Assembly (NCBI GenBank): GCA_004296775.1
Contig: RHGE01000005.1
Coordinates: 60,666-124,665 of the forward strand
Direction: 5' to 3'
Origin: Marinilabiliaceae bacterium JC017
Lineage (GTDB): Bacteria > Bacteroidota > Bacteroidia > Bacteroidales > Marinilabiliaceae
DNA: 64,000 nt
Shown: one piece after another, positions 27,904 to 37,362 of the stretch
Layout of the letters: the number at the start of each line of letters is the position of its first letter
Numbering within the stretch: position 1 is the stretch's first letter
Made by a program: the position numbers and the translations under genes
Notes under the pieces: generated by a model
The model's input: only the letters and a program-made list of their open reading frames with translations
Databases searched by the model: none
What the model was told of the DNA's origin: nothing

Positions 27904-28597
27904 TCTCATCATCATTGTTACCCATACCTATGCTACTGCTCAAACAGAACCTCAAAAAGTTGTTCAGGAGAAACAGCATGGCATTTCAGTGGGCGTTGAT
28001 CTGGCTCCCTTCATTCAAAAAGCCTTTGATCCTGGCCGCACAGGAGTTGGCTTCACAGGACGATTAACACTCAAAAACAAATGGTTTGGGATAGCGGAAG
28101 CAGGTTTCGAATCCGTTAAGTTTGCTGATAAAAGGAAAAAAGACAGAGAAAAAATCATTGACATTTACGACTACAATTCATACGGCAGCTATCTGCGTGT
28201 TGGTCTTGACTATGATTTTTTCGATGTAGACGAGCCTGGTAATAACGACAACATCACCTTAGGAATGCGTTACGGTTTCGCTCTTCAAGACCATGAATGT
28301 CCCTCCTTCAAAATCATTGACGATTACTGGGGACATTTCGAAGACAAAATAAGCAAAAACACAGTAAACTCTCACTGGGTGGAATTTGTCTTTGGCTTAA
28401 GATCTGAAGTGTTAAAGAACTTCTATATGGGCTGGACCATCCGCCTTCGCCAGATCATTGCTGTCAACAAAAATAACATCCTTGAACCTTATACAATCCC
28501 AGGCTATGGCCGGCGAGATAACTCTACCAACCTAGGATTTACCTATACATTGGAATACCAAATCCCATTTGGAAAAAAGAAACGAGCTATTAATTAA
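27872..28597 (+). CDS. DUF6048 outer-membrane beta-barrel protein
   Basis: The start is set at the ATG at 27872, giving a signal peptide (MLKTLRYIFISLIIIVTHTY, cleavage near ATAQ); the ATG at 27836 would add residues ahead of it. The mature part of about 215 residues has repeated amphipathic strands (GISVGVDLAPFIQ, SYLRVGLDYDFF, TLEYQIPFGK) typical of an eight-strand barrel. It overlaps the lipoprotein gene by 32 bp, implying translational coupling and joint function at the outer membrane. Confidence 0.75.
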   Translation: MLKTLRYIFISLIIIVTHTYATAQTEPQKVVQEKQHGISVGVDLAPFIQKAFDPGRTGVGFTGRLTLKNKWFGIAEAGFESVKFADKRKKDREKIIDIYDYNSYGSYLRVGLDYDFFDVDEPGNNDNITLGMRYGFALQDHECPSFKIIDDYWGHFEDKISKNTVNSHWVEFVFGLRSEVLKNFYMGWTIRLRQIIAVNKNNILEPYTIPGYGRRDNSTNLGFTYTLEYQIPFGKKKRAIN

Positions 28598-28620
28598 TTG
28601 AATCCTGATTTACGGCCACT

Positions 28621-29577
28621 ATGTCTCAAATTTTCTATTCTCCGGATGATAACACAAACACAATAGATTACCAGAGCATTATTGAAGAAATCTACAAAGA
28701 GGTTTTTCCGCTCACTAACTCTGGAAAGGTAGCCGACTATATCCCGGAACTTGGTAAAATAGATCCATCCCAGTTGGGTATAGCCATTGTTACACTGGAT
28801 GGGAAAATATACGAGACAGGTGCCAGCCGAATTAATTTTTCCATTCAAAGTATCTCCAAGGTTTTTACCCTTACCCTTGCCATGAAGTTCATGCAAAACA
28901 CACTCTGGGAAAAAGTGGGTAAAGAACCTTCAGGTAATCCGTTCAACTCTCTCGTACAGTTGGAATACGAATCAGGAAAACCGCGCAATCCATTTATTAA
29001 TGCCGGAGCCATCACCATTGCCGATTGTGTAAATACACATTCTGAAAATGCTTTGGATACCATTATCCAATTGATGCGTAACCTATCTCAAAACCTTTCG
29101 ATTAACTTTGATCCTCAGGTTGCACAATCTGAGAAAGAGCATGGTCATAGAAATGCAGCACTAGCCCATTTTATGAAGAGTTTCGGTCAAATAGACAGCT
29201 CCGTGGATGAACTATTGGATATCTATTACAAGCATTGTTCCATCTCGATGAATTGTCTGGATCTTGCAAAAGCCTTTTCATTTCTGGCCAACCATGGCAT
29301 TAATCCTGAAACAAACGAGACATTCCTAACCAAAAGCCAGGCCAAACGTATAAACAGCCTGATGTTAACCTGTGGCATGTATGATGCCTCAGGAGAATTT
29401 GCATATCGCGTGGGAATTCCAGGCAAAAGTGGCGTTGGGGGTGGCATTACTGCTATCATTCCAAACCTGCTGAGCATTTGCGTATGGAGCCCGGGACTTG
29501 ATAAATATGGTAATTCACTCGCCGGAACAATGGCGCTGGAGTTATTCACAACGAAAACAGGAATATCTATTTTTTAA
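28621..29577 (+). CDS. glsA: Glutaminase A
   Basis: 318 residues, matching bacterial serine-type glutaminases that hydrolyse L-glutamine to glutamate and ammonia. The beta-lactamase-like active site S-x-x-K is visible as SISK (Ser77, Lys80), followed by the NPFINAGAI motif and GKSGVGGGI near the C-terminus. It begins 23 bp after the DUF6048 gene and is followed closely by DUF417 and the LOG gene, all on one strand. Confidence 0.94.
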   Translation: MSQIFYSPDDNTNTIDYQSIIEEIYKEVFPLTNSGKVADYIPELGKIDPSQLGIAIVTLDGKIYETGASRINFSIQSISKVFTLTLAMKFMQNTLWEKVGKEPSGNPFNSLVQLEYESGKPRNPFINAGAITIADCVNTHSENALDTIIQLMRNLSQNLSINFDPQVAQSEKEHGHRNAALAHFMKSFGQIDSSVDELLDIYYKHCSISMNCLDLAKAFSFLANHGINPETNETFLTKSQAKRINSLMLTCGMYDASGEFAYRVGIPGKSGVGGGITAIIPNLLSICVWSPGLDKYGNSLAGTMALELFTTKTGISIF

Positions 29578-29594
29578 TCTGAAACCAGGAAACA

Positions 29595-30038
29595 ATGAAA
29601 AACCTGCTGGAAAAATCATTGAAAGCAATCGGTATTTTTTTACTCCGCTACGGACTTGCCATCGTACTAATATGGTCAGGATTATTAAAATTTAAAGATG
29701 CTGAAGCCAACTATCTACGGGATGTAGTAGCAAACAGTTCTCTGTTTAGCTGGATTCTGAAATACATTACTATTTATGCTTTTGCTCAGATTCTAGCTTA
29801 TCTGCAGATAATCGCAGGGGTTCTTATCGCACTAAAACCGGTTGCAAAGAAGCTCTCTTTCTGGGGAGGCATTATCGCAGTTCTCTTTATGCTTATAAGC
29901 GTCTCCATGCTTTTCACCTCCAGTTATGTATGGCAAAGCGGATATGGCTTTCCGGAATTATCAAAATTTGGACAATCTATATTAAAAGATACAATCTTAC
30001 TTGGAGCAGCCGCCTGGTGTGCAGGTGATTCACTCTAA
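29595..30038 (+). CDS. DUF417 (YkgB-like) inner-membrane protein
   Basis: 147 residues with four transmembrane segments and the family signatures LRYGLAIVLIWSGLLKF, the VANSSLFSWIL loop and GFPELSKFGQSILKDTILLG. Related proteins are linked to reactive chlorine stress in Escherichia coli (the rclC group), but no redox-stress regulator is nearby here. The transported or sensed compound is unknown. Confidence 0.8.
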   Translation: MKNLLEKSLKAIGIFLLRYGLAIVLIWSGLLKFKDAEANYLRDVVANSSLFSWILKYITIYAFAQILAYLQIIAGVLIALKPVAKKLSFWGGIIAVLFMLISVSMLFTSSYVWQSGYGFPELSKFGQSILKDTILLGAAAWCAGDSL

Positions 30039-30053
30039 AGAAATGAATAAACG

Positions 30054-30632
30054 ATGAAGAGAGTATGTGTGTATTGTGCTTCAAGCACAAAAATCGACAA
30101 TAAATACTATGAAGCTGCCAGCAAATTGGCGAAATCCTTAGTGGATGCAGACTATGCAATCAACTATGGAGGAGGCGCTGTAGGACTGATGGGGGTAGTG
30201 GCAGATACTGTCCTGGAACACGAAGGGAACATCACCGGGATAATACCACACTTTATGGTTGAAGTAGAGTGGGAACACAAAGGTGTTGAAAAAATGGTGC
30301 ATGTGAATACCATGGCCGAACGTAAAATGAAACTCATCCAAGACGTTGACGCAGTCATTGCACTTCCTGGCGGATCAGGTACCTTAGAGGAACTAACTGA
30401 AGTATTATCCATGAAAAAACTAGGCCTGTTTACGAAACCAGTCATCCTCTTAAACGTAGATGGTTTCTACAATCCCTTGGTTGAATTGTTCAATAAAATG
30501 ATAGATCAAAACTTCATGCGCCCTGATCACAGACAACTATGGACAATTGTGGAATCACCGGAAGAAATCGTAGAGGCCATAAGAACAGCACCGGCATGGG
30601 GAGAAGATGCAATGAAACTAGCGGCAGTATAG
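30054..30632 (+). CDS. LOG-family protein (TIGR00730; cytokinin-type nucleotide phosphoribohydrolase)
   Basis: 192 residues with the lysine decarboxylase-like Rossmann fold: the glycine-rich NYGGGAVGLMG, the MAERKMKL helix and the catalytic PGGSGTLEE motif. The family hydrolyses the N-glycosidic bond of nucleoside 5'-monophosphates; many bacterial members act on AMP or cytokinin ribosides. It starts 15 bp after the DUF417 gene. Confidence 0.92.
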   Translation: MKRVCVYCASSTKIDNKYYEAASKLAKSLVDADYAINYGGGAVGLMGVVADTVLEHEGNITGIIPHFMVEVEWEHKGVEKMVHVNTMAERKMKLIQDVDAVIALPGGSGTLEELTEVLSMKKLGLFTKPVILLNVDGFYNPLVELFNKMIDQNFMRPDHRQLWTIVESPEEIVEAIRTAPAWGEDAMKLAAV

Positions 30633-30660
30633 CTAAAATAATTTTCAAAGAAGGGTAAGG

Positions 30661-31800
30661 ATGCGAGACGAAAATCAACAGAAAATTGATTTAAGAACAC
30701 AGGACACTACAAATCAATCCATCAAGACTATTCATACAGACGATGCTATCGCTAAACCTGTGCCTAAACCCAAACTATTGGAGATCCCACAAGACACACC
30801 AGCTTACTTAAAAACTCAAAAGAAACAGATAGCCGGCATTAAACCAATCACGAAAAAAGCTGAACTATCCATTCAAGACAGTATTTTTTTCAACCTGAAA
30901 CAACCGGCAAACCAAACAAGTGATTACTTTTTCCACAATTCACTCTCGCGCTTTTCCAAAAAAATAAAGGACCAGAAATTGCTATTTCAGGACACACCCA
31001 CTGCTGCCAAACTTTCAGCTTCAGGTACCGATACCATAACAATGACCGATGGAGTATCTACAGATTCATTAGAAAATGTCATACTTAAAAGCCAGGACAC
31101 CCTCATTACCGAATCAGTTCCTTTCAATAAAACCTCAAAAAAACCACTTTCTCCGCTTTCTGCCGACAAAGACATGCTTTCCGGCTTATTGATTTTTTCC
31201 TTCATCATTATAGGTTTCGTACGCCTATCAGCCTTCAAATACGTAAAAGAATTATTCAATGCCGCCTTCTTTGCCCAATCTGCCGGAAAACTATTTTCAG
31301 TTGTTAATGTTCGAAATATCAAACCCGCCTTTACCTTAAACTTCCTATACATATTCAACACCTCTATATTTATATTCGAGATATTATCCTATTATGAAAA
31401 GAATTTATTTAATCAAGAAGGTATTATTCTCCTTGGTTCTGTGTTTATTCTAATTCTGGGCCTGGGCTTTGTAAAAAACATTGCTTACCGCACTTCCGGC
31501 TACATTTTTGATGTATCAGGGAAAGTCAACGAATATCTCTTCAACGCCAACAACCTAAGTAAAGTATTCGCCATCACCTCCTTACCAATTATTGCAATAA
31601 TCCCATTTGTGAATATATGGATTGTTCCATCACTGATTAAAGCAGGTGCATTTCTCTTTATTATTCTCTACCTCATCCAACTGTTTAGAGGGGCAAAAAT
31701 AATTTTGCATCAGTCTCTTTCAATATTTTATATGTTTTTGTACTTTTGTGCACTGGAAATTTTACCCCTATCGATACTTTTTAAGGTACTCATTCATTAG
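30661..31800 (+). CDS. DUF4271 membrane protein
   Basis: 379 residues. The first 165 are a low-complexity, Lys/Thr/Gln-rich, probably disordered region; from about residue 170 there are six to seven transmembrane helices, with the family segment NIAYRTSGYIFDVSGKVNEY in between. It always seems to precede uroporphyrinogen-III synthase in Bacteroidota, as here. Function unknown; the conserved order suggests a role in envelope or haem-related processes, which is inference. Confidence 0.82.
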   Translation: MRDENQQKIDLRTQDTTNQSIKTIHTDDAIAKPVPKPKLLEIPQDTPAYLKTQKKQIAGIKPITKKAELSIQDSIFFNLKQPANQTSDYFFHNSLSRFSKKIKDQKLLFQDTPTAAKLSASGTDTITMTDGVSTDSLENVILKSQDTLITESVPFNKTSKKPLSPLSADKDMLSGLLIFSFIIIGFVRLSAFKYVKELFNAAFFAQSAGKLFSVVNVRNIKPAFTLNFLYIFNTSIFIFEILSYYEKNLFNQEGIILLGSVFILILGLGFVKNIAYRTSGYIFDVSGKVNEYLFNANNLSKVFAITSLPIIAIIPFVNIWIVPSLIKAGAFLFIILYLIQLFRGAKIILHQSLSIFYMFLYFCALEILPLSILFKVLIH

Positions 31801-31850
31801 GGAATTATTAGGAGTGGTTACTGGTTTTGTTGAATTAAAATTAAAGAGCA

Positions 31851-32603
31851 TTGAAGATTAAAAGAATTCTGGTTTCGCAGCCAAAACCCACAACACCCAA
31901 ATCCCCTTATTTTGATTTGGCCGACAAGAATAATCTAAAGATTGATTTTAGACCATTCATTCAAGTTGAGGCAGTTCCATCAAAAGAATTTAGGAAGCAA
32001 AAAGTAAATATTCTTGATCACACCGCCGTGATATTTACAAGCAGAACGGCAATTGATCACTTCTTCCGCATCTGTGAAGATACTCGTATTACCGTGCCTG
32101 ATACAATGAAATATTTTTGTATTTCAGAAGCAACGGCATTCTATCTTCAGAAGTATATTGTATACCGGAAACGAAAGATATTTCACTCAACAGGCAAATT
32201 CCCTGATTTGGTTGATGTATTGAAGAAGCACAAAGATGAGACCTTTTTAGTGCCCCTATCGGATATTCACAAGCAGGAGATTCCAACCTTGCTGAATAAA
32301 AATAAACTAAAATACTCAAAAGCTATTCTTTATCGCACAGTAAGCAGTGACCTGAGCGACCTGAAAGAAATTGATTACGATATTTTGGTATTTTTTAGTC
32401 CATCAGGAATTGCATCATTATTACAAAACTTTCCTGATTTCGATCAAAAAGAAACAAAAATTGCCTCCTTTGGCCCTGCAACCGCCAAGGCGGTAAAAGA
32501 GGCCGGATTGCGCCTGGACATCCAAGCACCGATGCCACAAGCACCATCTATGGCAATGGCTCTTGAGCAATACATCAAGAAATACAACAAAAGCAAAAAA
32601 TAA
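31851..32603 (+). CDS. hemD: Uroporphyrinogen-III synthase
   Basis: 250 residues with the divergent Bacteroidota HemD pattern: KRILVSQPKPT...SPYFDLA, VIFTSRTAIDHFF, FFSPSGIASLL and IASFGPATAKAVKEAG. It closes hydroxymethylbilane to uroporphyrinogen III in tetrapyrrole synthesis. The start codon is TTG: no ATG or GTG lies in frame near the conserved N-terminus, and the frame is closed a short way upstream. A perfect 12-bp terminator follows. Confidence 0.85.
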   Translation: MKIKRILVSQPKPTTPKSPYFDLADKNNLKIDFRPFIQVEAVPSKEFRKQKVNILDHTAVIFTSRTAIDHFFRICEDTRITVPDTMKYFCISEATAFYLQKYIVYRKRKIFHSTGKFPDLVDVLKKHKDETFLVPLSDIHKQEIPTLLNKNKLKYSKAILYRTVSSDLSDLKEIDYDILVFFSPSGIASLLQNFPDFDQKETKIASFGPATAKAVKEAGLRLDIQAPMPQAPSMAMALEQYIKKYNKSKK

Positions 32604-32623
32604 CATTTGCTAAAACATATAAC

Positions 32624-32661
32624 CTATCCTCTCTATAATAAATAGAGAGGATAGTTTTTTT
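32624..32661 (+). terminator. Terminator of hemD
   Basis: Perfect 12-bp stem CTATCCTCTCTA / TAGAGAGGATAG (32624-32635, 32643-32654), 7-nt loop, then seven T. Confidence 0.92.
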
Positions 32662-32679
32662 ACTGACGTTACGCCCGAT

Positions 32680-33114
32680 ATGGTTACCAAACGATTTTCC
32701 TTTAAGAAAGAAGAGAGGCTTTGCAGCCGCACCATTACACAAGCTTTATTTGCGAATGGGAAATCGTTTGTAAAATATCCCTTCAGGGTGGTATACCTCA
32801 AAACTGACGAAGCAGGTTCTTATCCGGCACAAACACTTATCAGTGTTTCTAAGAGACGCCACAAAAGGGCCAATAAACGCAACCTGCTTAAACGACGCAT
32901 TCGGGAAGCCTTTCGATTGAACAAACACCTGATCTATCCGTTACTGGAACAGCAAAACCAAACTATTGCCATTGCATTAATCTACCTGTCTAAGGAAATA
33001 ATGACATTTTCAGAAATTGAAAAAGGTATGATTAAGGTTTTTGAAAAGCTTCAACACCAACTTTCGGAAAAGGAGGTTAACAATGACACAAACACACCAA
33101 CAACAGCATCCTGA
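32680..33114 (+). CDS. rnpA: Ribonuclease P protein component
   Basis: 144 residues, small and basic, with the RNR motif [18 protein letters not shown] that binds the P RNA. It helps the catalytic RNA cleave the 5' leader from tRNA precursors. It starts 19 bp past the hemD terminator and overlaps yidD by 32 bp, the usual bacterial order (rnpA-yidD), although rpmH is not next to it here. Confidence 0.95.
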   Translation: MVTKRFSFKKEERLCSRTITQALFANGKSFVKYPFRVVYLKTDEAGSYPAQTLISVSKRRHKRANKRNLLKRRIREAFRLNKHLIYPLLEQQNQTIAIALIYLSKEIMTFSEIEKGMIKVFEKLQHQLSEKEVNNDTNTPTTAS

Positions 33115-33361
33115 TATTCTCACAAGACTATTACGGCCTATCCGAAATGCTTTCGTTTCTCTCTTAATCTTTCCGGTAAAAATATATCAATGGTTTATCT
33201 CTCCCATGCTAGGCGCATCATGTAGATATACACCCACATGTTCGGCTTATACCATTGAAGCATTAAAAAAGCATGGCCCTATCAAGGGATTGTACTTATC
33301 TATACGCAGAATCTTAAGCTGTAATCCATGGGGCGGACATGGTCATGATCCGGTACCCTAA
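33083..33361 (+). CDS. yidD: Membrane protein insertion efficiency factor YidD
   Basis: The start is set at the ATG at 33083, because a textbook AAGGAGG lies 7 nt upstream; the ATG at 33041 would add 14 residues absent from the family. The 92-residue protein has an amphipathic helix ([14 protein letters not shown]), the three-Cys segment [10 protein letters not shown] and the C-terminal [12 protein letters not shown]. It aids YidC-dependent membrane insertion. Confidence 0.95.
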   Translation: MTQTHQQQHPDILTRLLRPIRNAFVSLLIFPVKIYQWFISPMLGASCRYTPTCSAYTIEALKKHGPIKGLYLSIRRILSCNPWGGHGHDPVP

Positions 33362-33665
33362 TAAAAATCCCAATCCTGCTGAATAGTTCAGCATTCCATC
33401 AATCCCAACAATAACTCGTCAAATAATTATCACATACGTGATTTTACTTTCTGGTTCATTTATTAACAGCTCGATATTTTTTTGTAACTAGCTAAAAAAC
33501 AGTTTGTGATTTTTTGACGTCAAAACTTCTTTGACGGTAAAAATGAGCAGAATGTAAATCCGTCTAAGGTCTATTATCTAAAATCTACCAATCTATCATT
33601 TGTAACTCAATGGACGCATTAACCGTTAATGAAACAAGAGCTACCTAACACATTAACCAACTAAA
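33362..33665. other. Non-coding gap after yidD
   Basis: No gene is visible. It contains TTGACGTCAA (a palindrome near 33515) and, near 33565-33590, a TCTATTATCTAAAATCTA stretch that resembles the reverse complement of part of the dispersed repeat at 25387 and 61172. Confidence 0.35.
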
Positions 33666-34127
33666 ATGATTAAGTCTGCTATGAAAACTGTCATCTCCCT
33701 CCTGTTCCTCATTTCATTCACTTGTTCTTTATGCGCACAAAAAGCCGATGATATACTTGGCATTTGGTTAACACAAGACTGTAAATCAAAAATTGAAATC
33801 CAAAAAACACCCAACGGTGATTTCGAAGGTGTCATTACCTGGATAAAAAATCCCACTGACCGAAATGGCAAAGCACAAAGAGATATTAAAAATCCAACAC
33901 CAGAACTTCAACAAAGACCTATTATCGGGCTTAAAATACTGTCAGGCATCTCTTATAATCCGGAATCGAAAGAATGGTCTGATGGCACTATCTACGATCC
34001 CAAAAGTGGTAACACCTACAATTGTTATCTGTGGTTCGATGAAGATTCAAACAAACTGAAGGTAAAAGGCACTATTGGTTTTTCTCTTATCGGACGAAAA
34101 ACAACCTGGACAAGAGCAGAAGCATAA
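33666..34127 (+). CDS. DUF2147 secreted protein
   Basis: 153 residues with a signal peptide (the hydrophobic stretch TVISLLFLISFTCSLCAQ); Met6 at 33681 is an alternative start. The DUF2147 pattern is clear: DDILGIWLTQD, IEIQKTPNGDFEGVITWI, and WSDGTIYDPKSGNTYNCYLW. The small lipocalin-like family has no fixed function; members in proteobacteria occur with membrane lipid genes. Confidence 0.88.
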   Translation: MIKSAMKTVISLLFLISFTCSLCAQKADDILGIWLTQDCKSKIEIQKTPNGDFEGVITWIKNPTDRNGKAQRDIKNPTPELQQRPIIGLKILSGISYNPESKEWSDGTIYDPKSGNTYNCYLWFDEDSNKLKVKGTIGFSLIGRKTTWTRAEA

Positions 34128-34208
34128 TCTGAATACAGGCTAAATAATAAAAGGTGAAAGGAATTACATCAAATTACCCATGTATTATTAACATTCACTA
34201 AACGCGCA

Positions 34209-35318
34209 TTAAAACATCACTCCTAAACGCAATCCCAAATAATCGGCCACTTGTCCGTGAGCTTTCAAACCTACTCCAAAGAAAATGGAATCGGAGAGCT
34301 TATATTGCAGACTGTAATATTGCAATAATAAGGAAGGCGTTCCCCGGGGCCTGAATACATATATCCCCAATTGCTGTGAAAAATTAATTCTTCCCAATAG
34401 AAACTCATTACCCACAAGCAAGCTGCTTCGCCACCTATCAATGAAATTACCAGCCATCAATCTATTATCATGCTCCGAAAACCAATTGCCAATGATGGCA
34501 TTCACCCGGGAGACCTGATGACTATAGAGTAAATTAAAAACCCATATGCCCACCTTGTGATCTATGTTCTCCACGTCTTTTATCGCATAACCAACGCCCA
34601 ATTCCCATCTCCGTTCCTTCTCAAATTTTTCGAGTCCGGGCGGATTTGAGGGTGATTGATAACTATTTAATGCCCGTTCAACACCAACAGAGAGAACCGG
34701 GTAATTAATACCCAGATTGGGTTGTTTCCCGCCCCCGTTTGAGACATGCTGAAAAGAAGCAGTGAATTTCAAAGCAGTAAATTCCTTAATCATGTAATAT
34801 ACAGTTCCTCCAACGAACAAGGGAAAACTAAAATAGGTGCTGTAAGTAAGATTGTCAGTATTGCTCTCTTCATCATATGGATTCGACAGGTAAGTGATTC
34901 CCATTCCCAGTTTGAAAGAAACCTTCACACGTCCGCCATAATCCAGAAAGGGTTCGAAGAAAAAGAATGAACCAATTCCATAACCCAATGCAGCGTAATC
35001 ATAATTCCAATAGTTCAATGAGACACCCATTTTAGGATAGCAGTTACACCGCTTAAAGGTGGCTGCATCAAAATAATGTCGACTTAATTCAAGCTCCATA
35101 CCATAGGGAGCTGCCCCTTTTAAATTATCAATTTTGGGTGTATGAATTAATACCCGACCATAATTTGCCGATACAGAAACAAACCATGGCTTTGTTGTCT
35201 CAGACTGAGAAAAAAGAAATGCATCTGACACAAAAAGAAGCAGCACAAAAATAAGAAGGCTCTTTTTCAGGCCATTTAAGTAATAATGGTTTGATTTTTG
35301 AACACCATAACTTAACAT
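34209..35318 (-). CDS. PagL-like acyloxyacyl hydrolase (lipid A 3-O-deacylase family)
   Basis: The start is placed at the ATG at 35318, giving about 369 residues with a hydrophobic signal (KKSLLIFVLLLFVSDAFLFSQ); the ATG at 35438 would overlap the divergent aldehyde dehydrogenase gene. The motif FQHVSNGGG carries the His and Ser of the PagL catalytic pair, within beta-barrel-like strands, and the protein ends LRLGVMF. It would act in the outer membrane to remove an acyl chain from lipid A. It is longer than typical PagL because of a roughly 90-residue N-terminal strand region and an extended C-terminus. Confidence 0.75.
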   Translation of the reverse strand: MLSYGVQKSNHYYLNGLKKSLLIFVLLLFVSDAFLFSQSETTKPWFVSVSANYGRVLIHTPKIDNLKGAAPYGMELELSRHYFDAATFKRCNCYPKMGVSLNYWNYDYAALGYGIGSFFFFEPFLDYGGRVKVSFKLGMGITYLSNPYDEESNTDNLTYSTYFSFPLFVGGTVYYMIKEFTALKFTASFQHVSNGGGKQPNLGINYPVLSVGVERALNSYQSPSNPPGLEKFEKERRWELGVGYAIKDVENIDHKVGIWVFNLLYSHQVSRVNAIIGNWFSEHDNRLMAGNFIDRWRSSLLVGNEFLLGRINFSQQLGIYVFRPRGTPSLLLQYYSLQYKLSDSIFFGVGLKAHGQVADYLGLRLGVMF

Positions 35319-35432
35319 CTCATAGATTCTATATATTAAAAGATAGAAAGAACAACACTTAAAATTCTGGAAATGTTTTTTCAGTTCTTTATTAAAAATT
35401 AAATTTAACGAATGAACGCCAAATCGTAAACC

Positions 35433-36800
35433 ATGCAACTAAAAAGTATTAATCCAGTTAACGGTGAAATAATTCGAGAATACCCCCAACACCAATCGGA
35501 TGAAATCAAAAACATCCTTGAAGGTTCCGCTAAAGCTTATTTTCATTGGAAAAAGACCCCCCTCCCCATCCGGTCAGAACTTTTGAAAAAAACGGCGCTC
35601 CTTTTAAGAGAGAAAAAAGAAGGTCTTGCTTTTAACATCACCATTGAGATGGGAAAAAGCATTAAAGAAGCAAAAGGCGAGATAGAAAAATGTGCGGCCG
35701 TTTGTGATTATTATGCCGATAACGGCCCAACCTTTTTAGAACGGGAAAATATACCCACTGAAGCATCCATGTCCTATGCCTGCTTTCAACCAATTGGTCC
35801 CATTCTGGCCATAATGCCCTGGAATTTCCCTTTCTGGCAAGTATTTCGCTTTGCGGCACCGGCACTCATGGCCGGAAATACAGCCATACTAAAACATGCA
35901 TCCAACGTACCGGCTTGCGCCAGTGCCATTGAAAATATTTTTAAGGAAGCCGGCTTCCCGGAGAATACCTTCAAAACGCTATTGGTCTCCCACAGTAAAG
36001 TGGAACACCTTATCACAGACAAACGGATAAAAGCCATTACCCTGACCGGAAGTACACCAGCCGGAAAAGCCGTGGCAGCCATTGCCGGCAAACACCTGAA
36101 AAAGGTTGTCCTGGAATTAGGCGGCAGTGACCCTTATCTTATTCTGGAAGATGCCGACATAAAACAAGCAGTAGAAGCCTGTGTATCCGGACGCCTGCTC
36201 AATGCCGGACAGAGCTGTATTGGTGCCAAACGCTTCATTGTGGTAGAAAAAAAATATAAAACCTTTGAAGAGCAATTCGTGGAAAGAATGCGACAAGCCC
36301 AAACCGGCGATCCTTTTAATGAAACCATTGACTATGGACCCCTTGCCAGGCATAACCTGCGCGAAGATCTACACCTGCAGGTAGTAAACAGCATTAACAA
36401 AGGAGCGCAATTAGTAACCGGCGGTGTTATACCCGAAGGAGCAGGTGCTTTTTATCCACCCACCGTATTGACGAATGTAACACCTGGCATGCCAGCTTAT
36501 AATGAAGAACTTTTTGGTCCGGTAGCAGCCTTGATTAAAGCAAAAGACGAAGCGGAAGGCATTGCCATTGCCAATGACACACACTTTGGTTTAGGTGCTG
36601 CCATTTTTACTTCAGATACTGAACGAGGCAGACTCATTGCCGAAAAAGAAATAGAGGCAGGCTGTTGCTTCGTAAACGACTTTGTGCGATCAGACCCGCG
36701 CCTGCCCTTTGGCGGGATAAAAGAGAGTGGCTATGGACGTGAATTATCACATTATGGCATGAAAGAATTTTTAAATATTAAAACAGTGTACGTTAAGTAG
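35433..36800 (+). CDS. NAD(P)-dependent aldehyde dehydrogenase, succinate-semialdehyde type
   Basis: 455 residues of the ALDH superfamily. Visible motifs are MPWNFPFWQVFRFAAPAL (cofactor site), LTGSTPAGKAV, the general base in VVLELGGSDPY, and the catalytic Cys in NAGQSCIGAKRF. Its length and the short N-terminus match the YneI/GabD-like succinate-semialdehyde dehydrogenases, which oxidise succinate semialdehyde to succinate. RecX follows one base after its stop codon. The exact substrate is inferred from family. Confidence 0.88.
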   Translation: MQLKSINPVNGEIIREYPQHQSDEIKNILEGSAKAYFHWKKTPLPIRSELLKKTALLLREKKEGLAFNITIEMGKSIKEAKGEIEKCAAVCDYYADNGPTFLERENIPTEASMSYACFQPIGPILAIMPWNFPFWQVFRFAAPALMAGNTAILKHASNVPACASAIENIFKEAGFPENTFKTLLVSHSKVEHLITDKRIKAITLTGSTPAGKAVAAIAGKHLKKVVLELGGSDPYLILEDADIKQAVEACVSGRLLNAGQSCIGAKRFIVVEKKYKTFEEQFVERMRQAQTGDPFNETIDYGPLARHNLREDLHLQVVNSINKGAQLVTGGVIPEGAGAFYPPTVLTNVTPGMPAYNEELFGPVAALIKAKDEAEGIAIANDTHFGLGAAIFTSDTERGRLIAEKEIEAGCCFVNDFVRSDPRLPFGGIKESGYGRELSHYGMKEFLNIKTVYVK

Positions 36801-36801
36801 T

Positions 36802-37260
36802 ATGGATTATAATCAGGCGCTGAGCCGTGCCGCGGCACTCTGCTCCAGCCAGGAGCGTTGCGCAAGCGAAATAAGGCAAAAGCTAAACAAATGGGAAGTT
36901 CCCGAAGAGGTGTCGGACAAAATCATTGCCCGCTTAAAAGAAGAGCAGTTCATTAACGAAAACCGATTTGCCTCCTTTTATACCAGGGATAAATTCAGAT
37001 TTAATGGCTGGGGGCGCATCAAGATCACCTGGCAACTCAAACAAAAGGCCGTGAATACCGGCTCAATTCAAAAAGCCCTGGAGGAAATAAATGAAGACGA
37101 CTACCAGGAAAAGTTAAACATTATCCTGACAAATAAATTAAAGCAGATAAAAAATAAAGATCCCTGGCAAACACGTGCAGCATTAATCAGGTATGCGCAA
37201 TCACGTGGCTTTGAACCGGATCTTATTTACGCTGCCATTGATAAATTAATAACTAACTAA
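36802..37260 (+). CDS. recX: Regulatory protein RecX
   Basis: 152 residues built of three-helix repeats with the signature IRQKLNKWEVPEEV and DKIIARLKEEQFINENRFASFYTRDKF. RecX binds RecA filaments and limits their activity. It begins one base after the aldehyde dehydrogenase stop, so the two are probably co-transcribed although functionally unrelated; recA is not in the window. Confidence 0.9.
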   Translation: MDYNQALSRAAALCSSQERCASEIRQKLNKWEVPEEVSDKIIARLKEEQFINENRFASFYTRDKFRFNGWGRIKITWQLKQKAVNTGSIQKALEEINEDDYQEKLNIILTNKLKQIKNKDPWQTRAALIRYAQSRGFEPDLIYAAIDKLITN

Positions 37261-37362
37261 CCATCGCTGACATGAAACGCGCCAGGAGCAATGCTTCCTC
37301 CGCACGAGGATGATAACCCAATGGTGAGTTCTGTTTGATGAATAACAATAAAATTCAATCAT

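Noticed and set aside
35319..35438. Longer N-terminus for the PagL-like protein
   Set aside because: It would overlap the divergent aldehyde dehydrogenase start and place a non-signal extension before the signal peptide.
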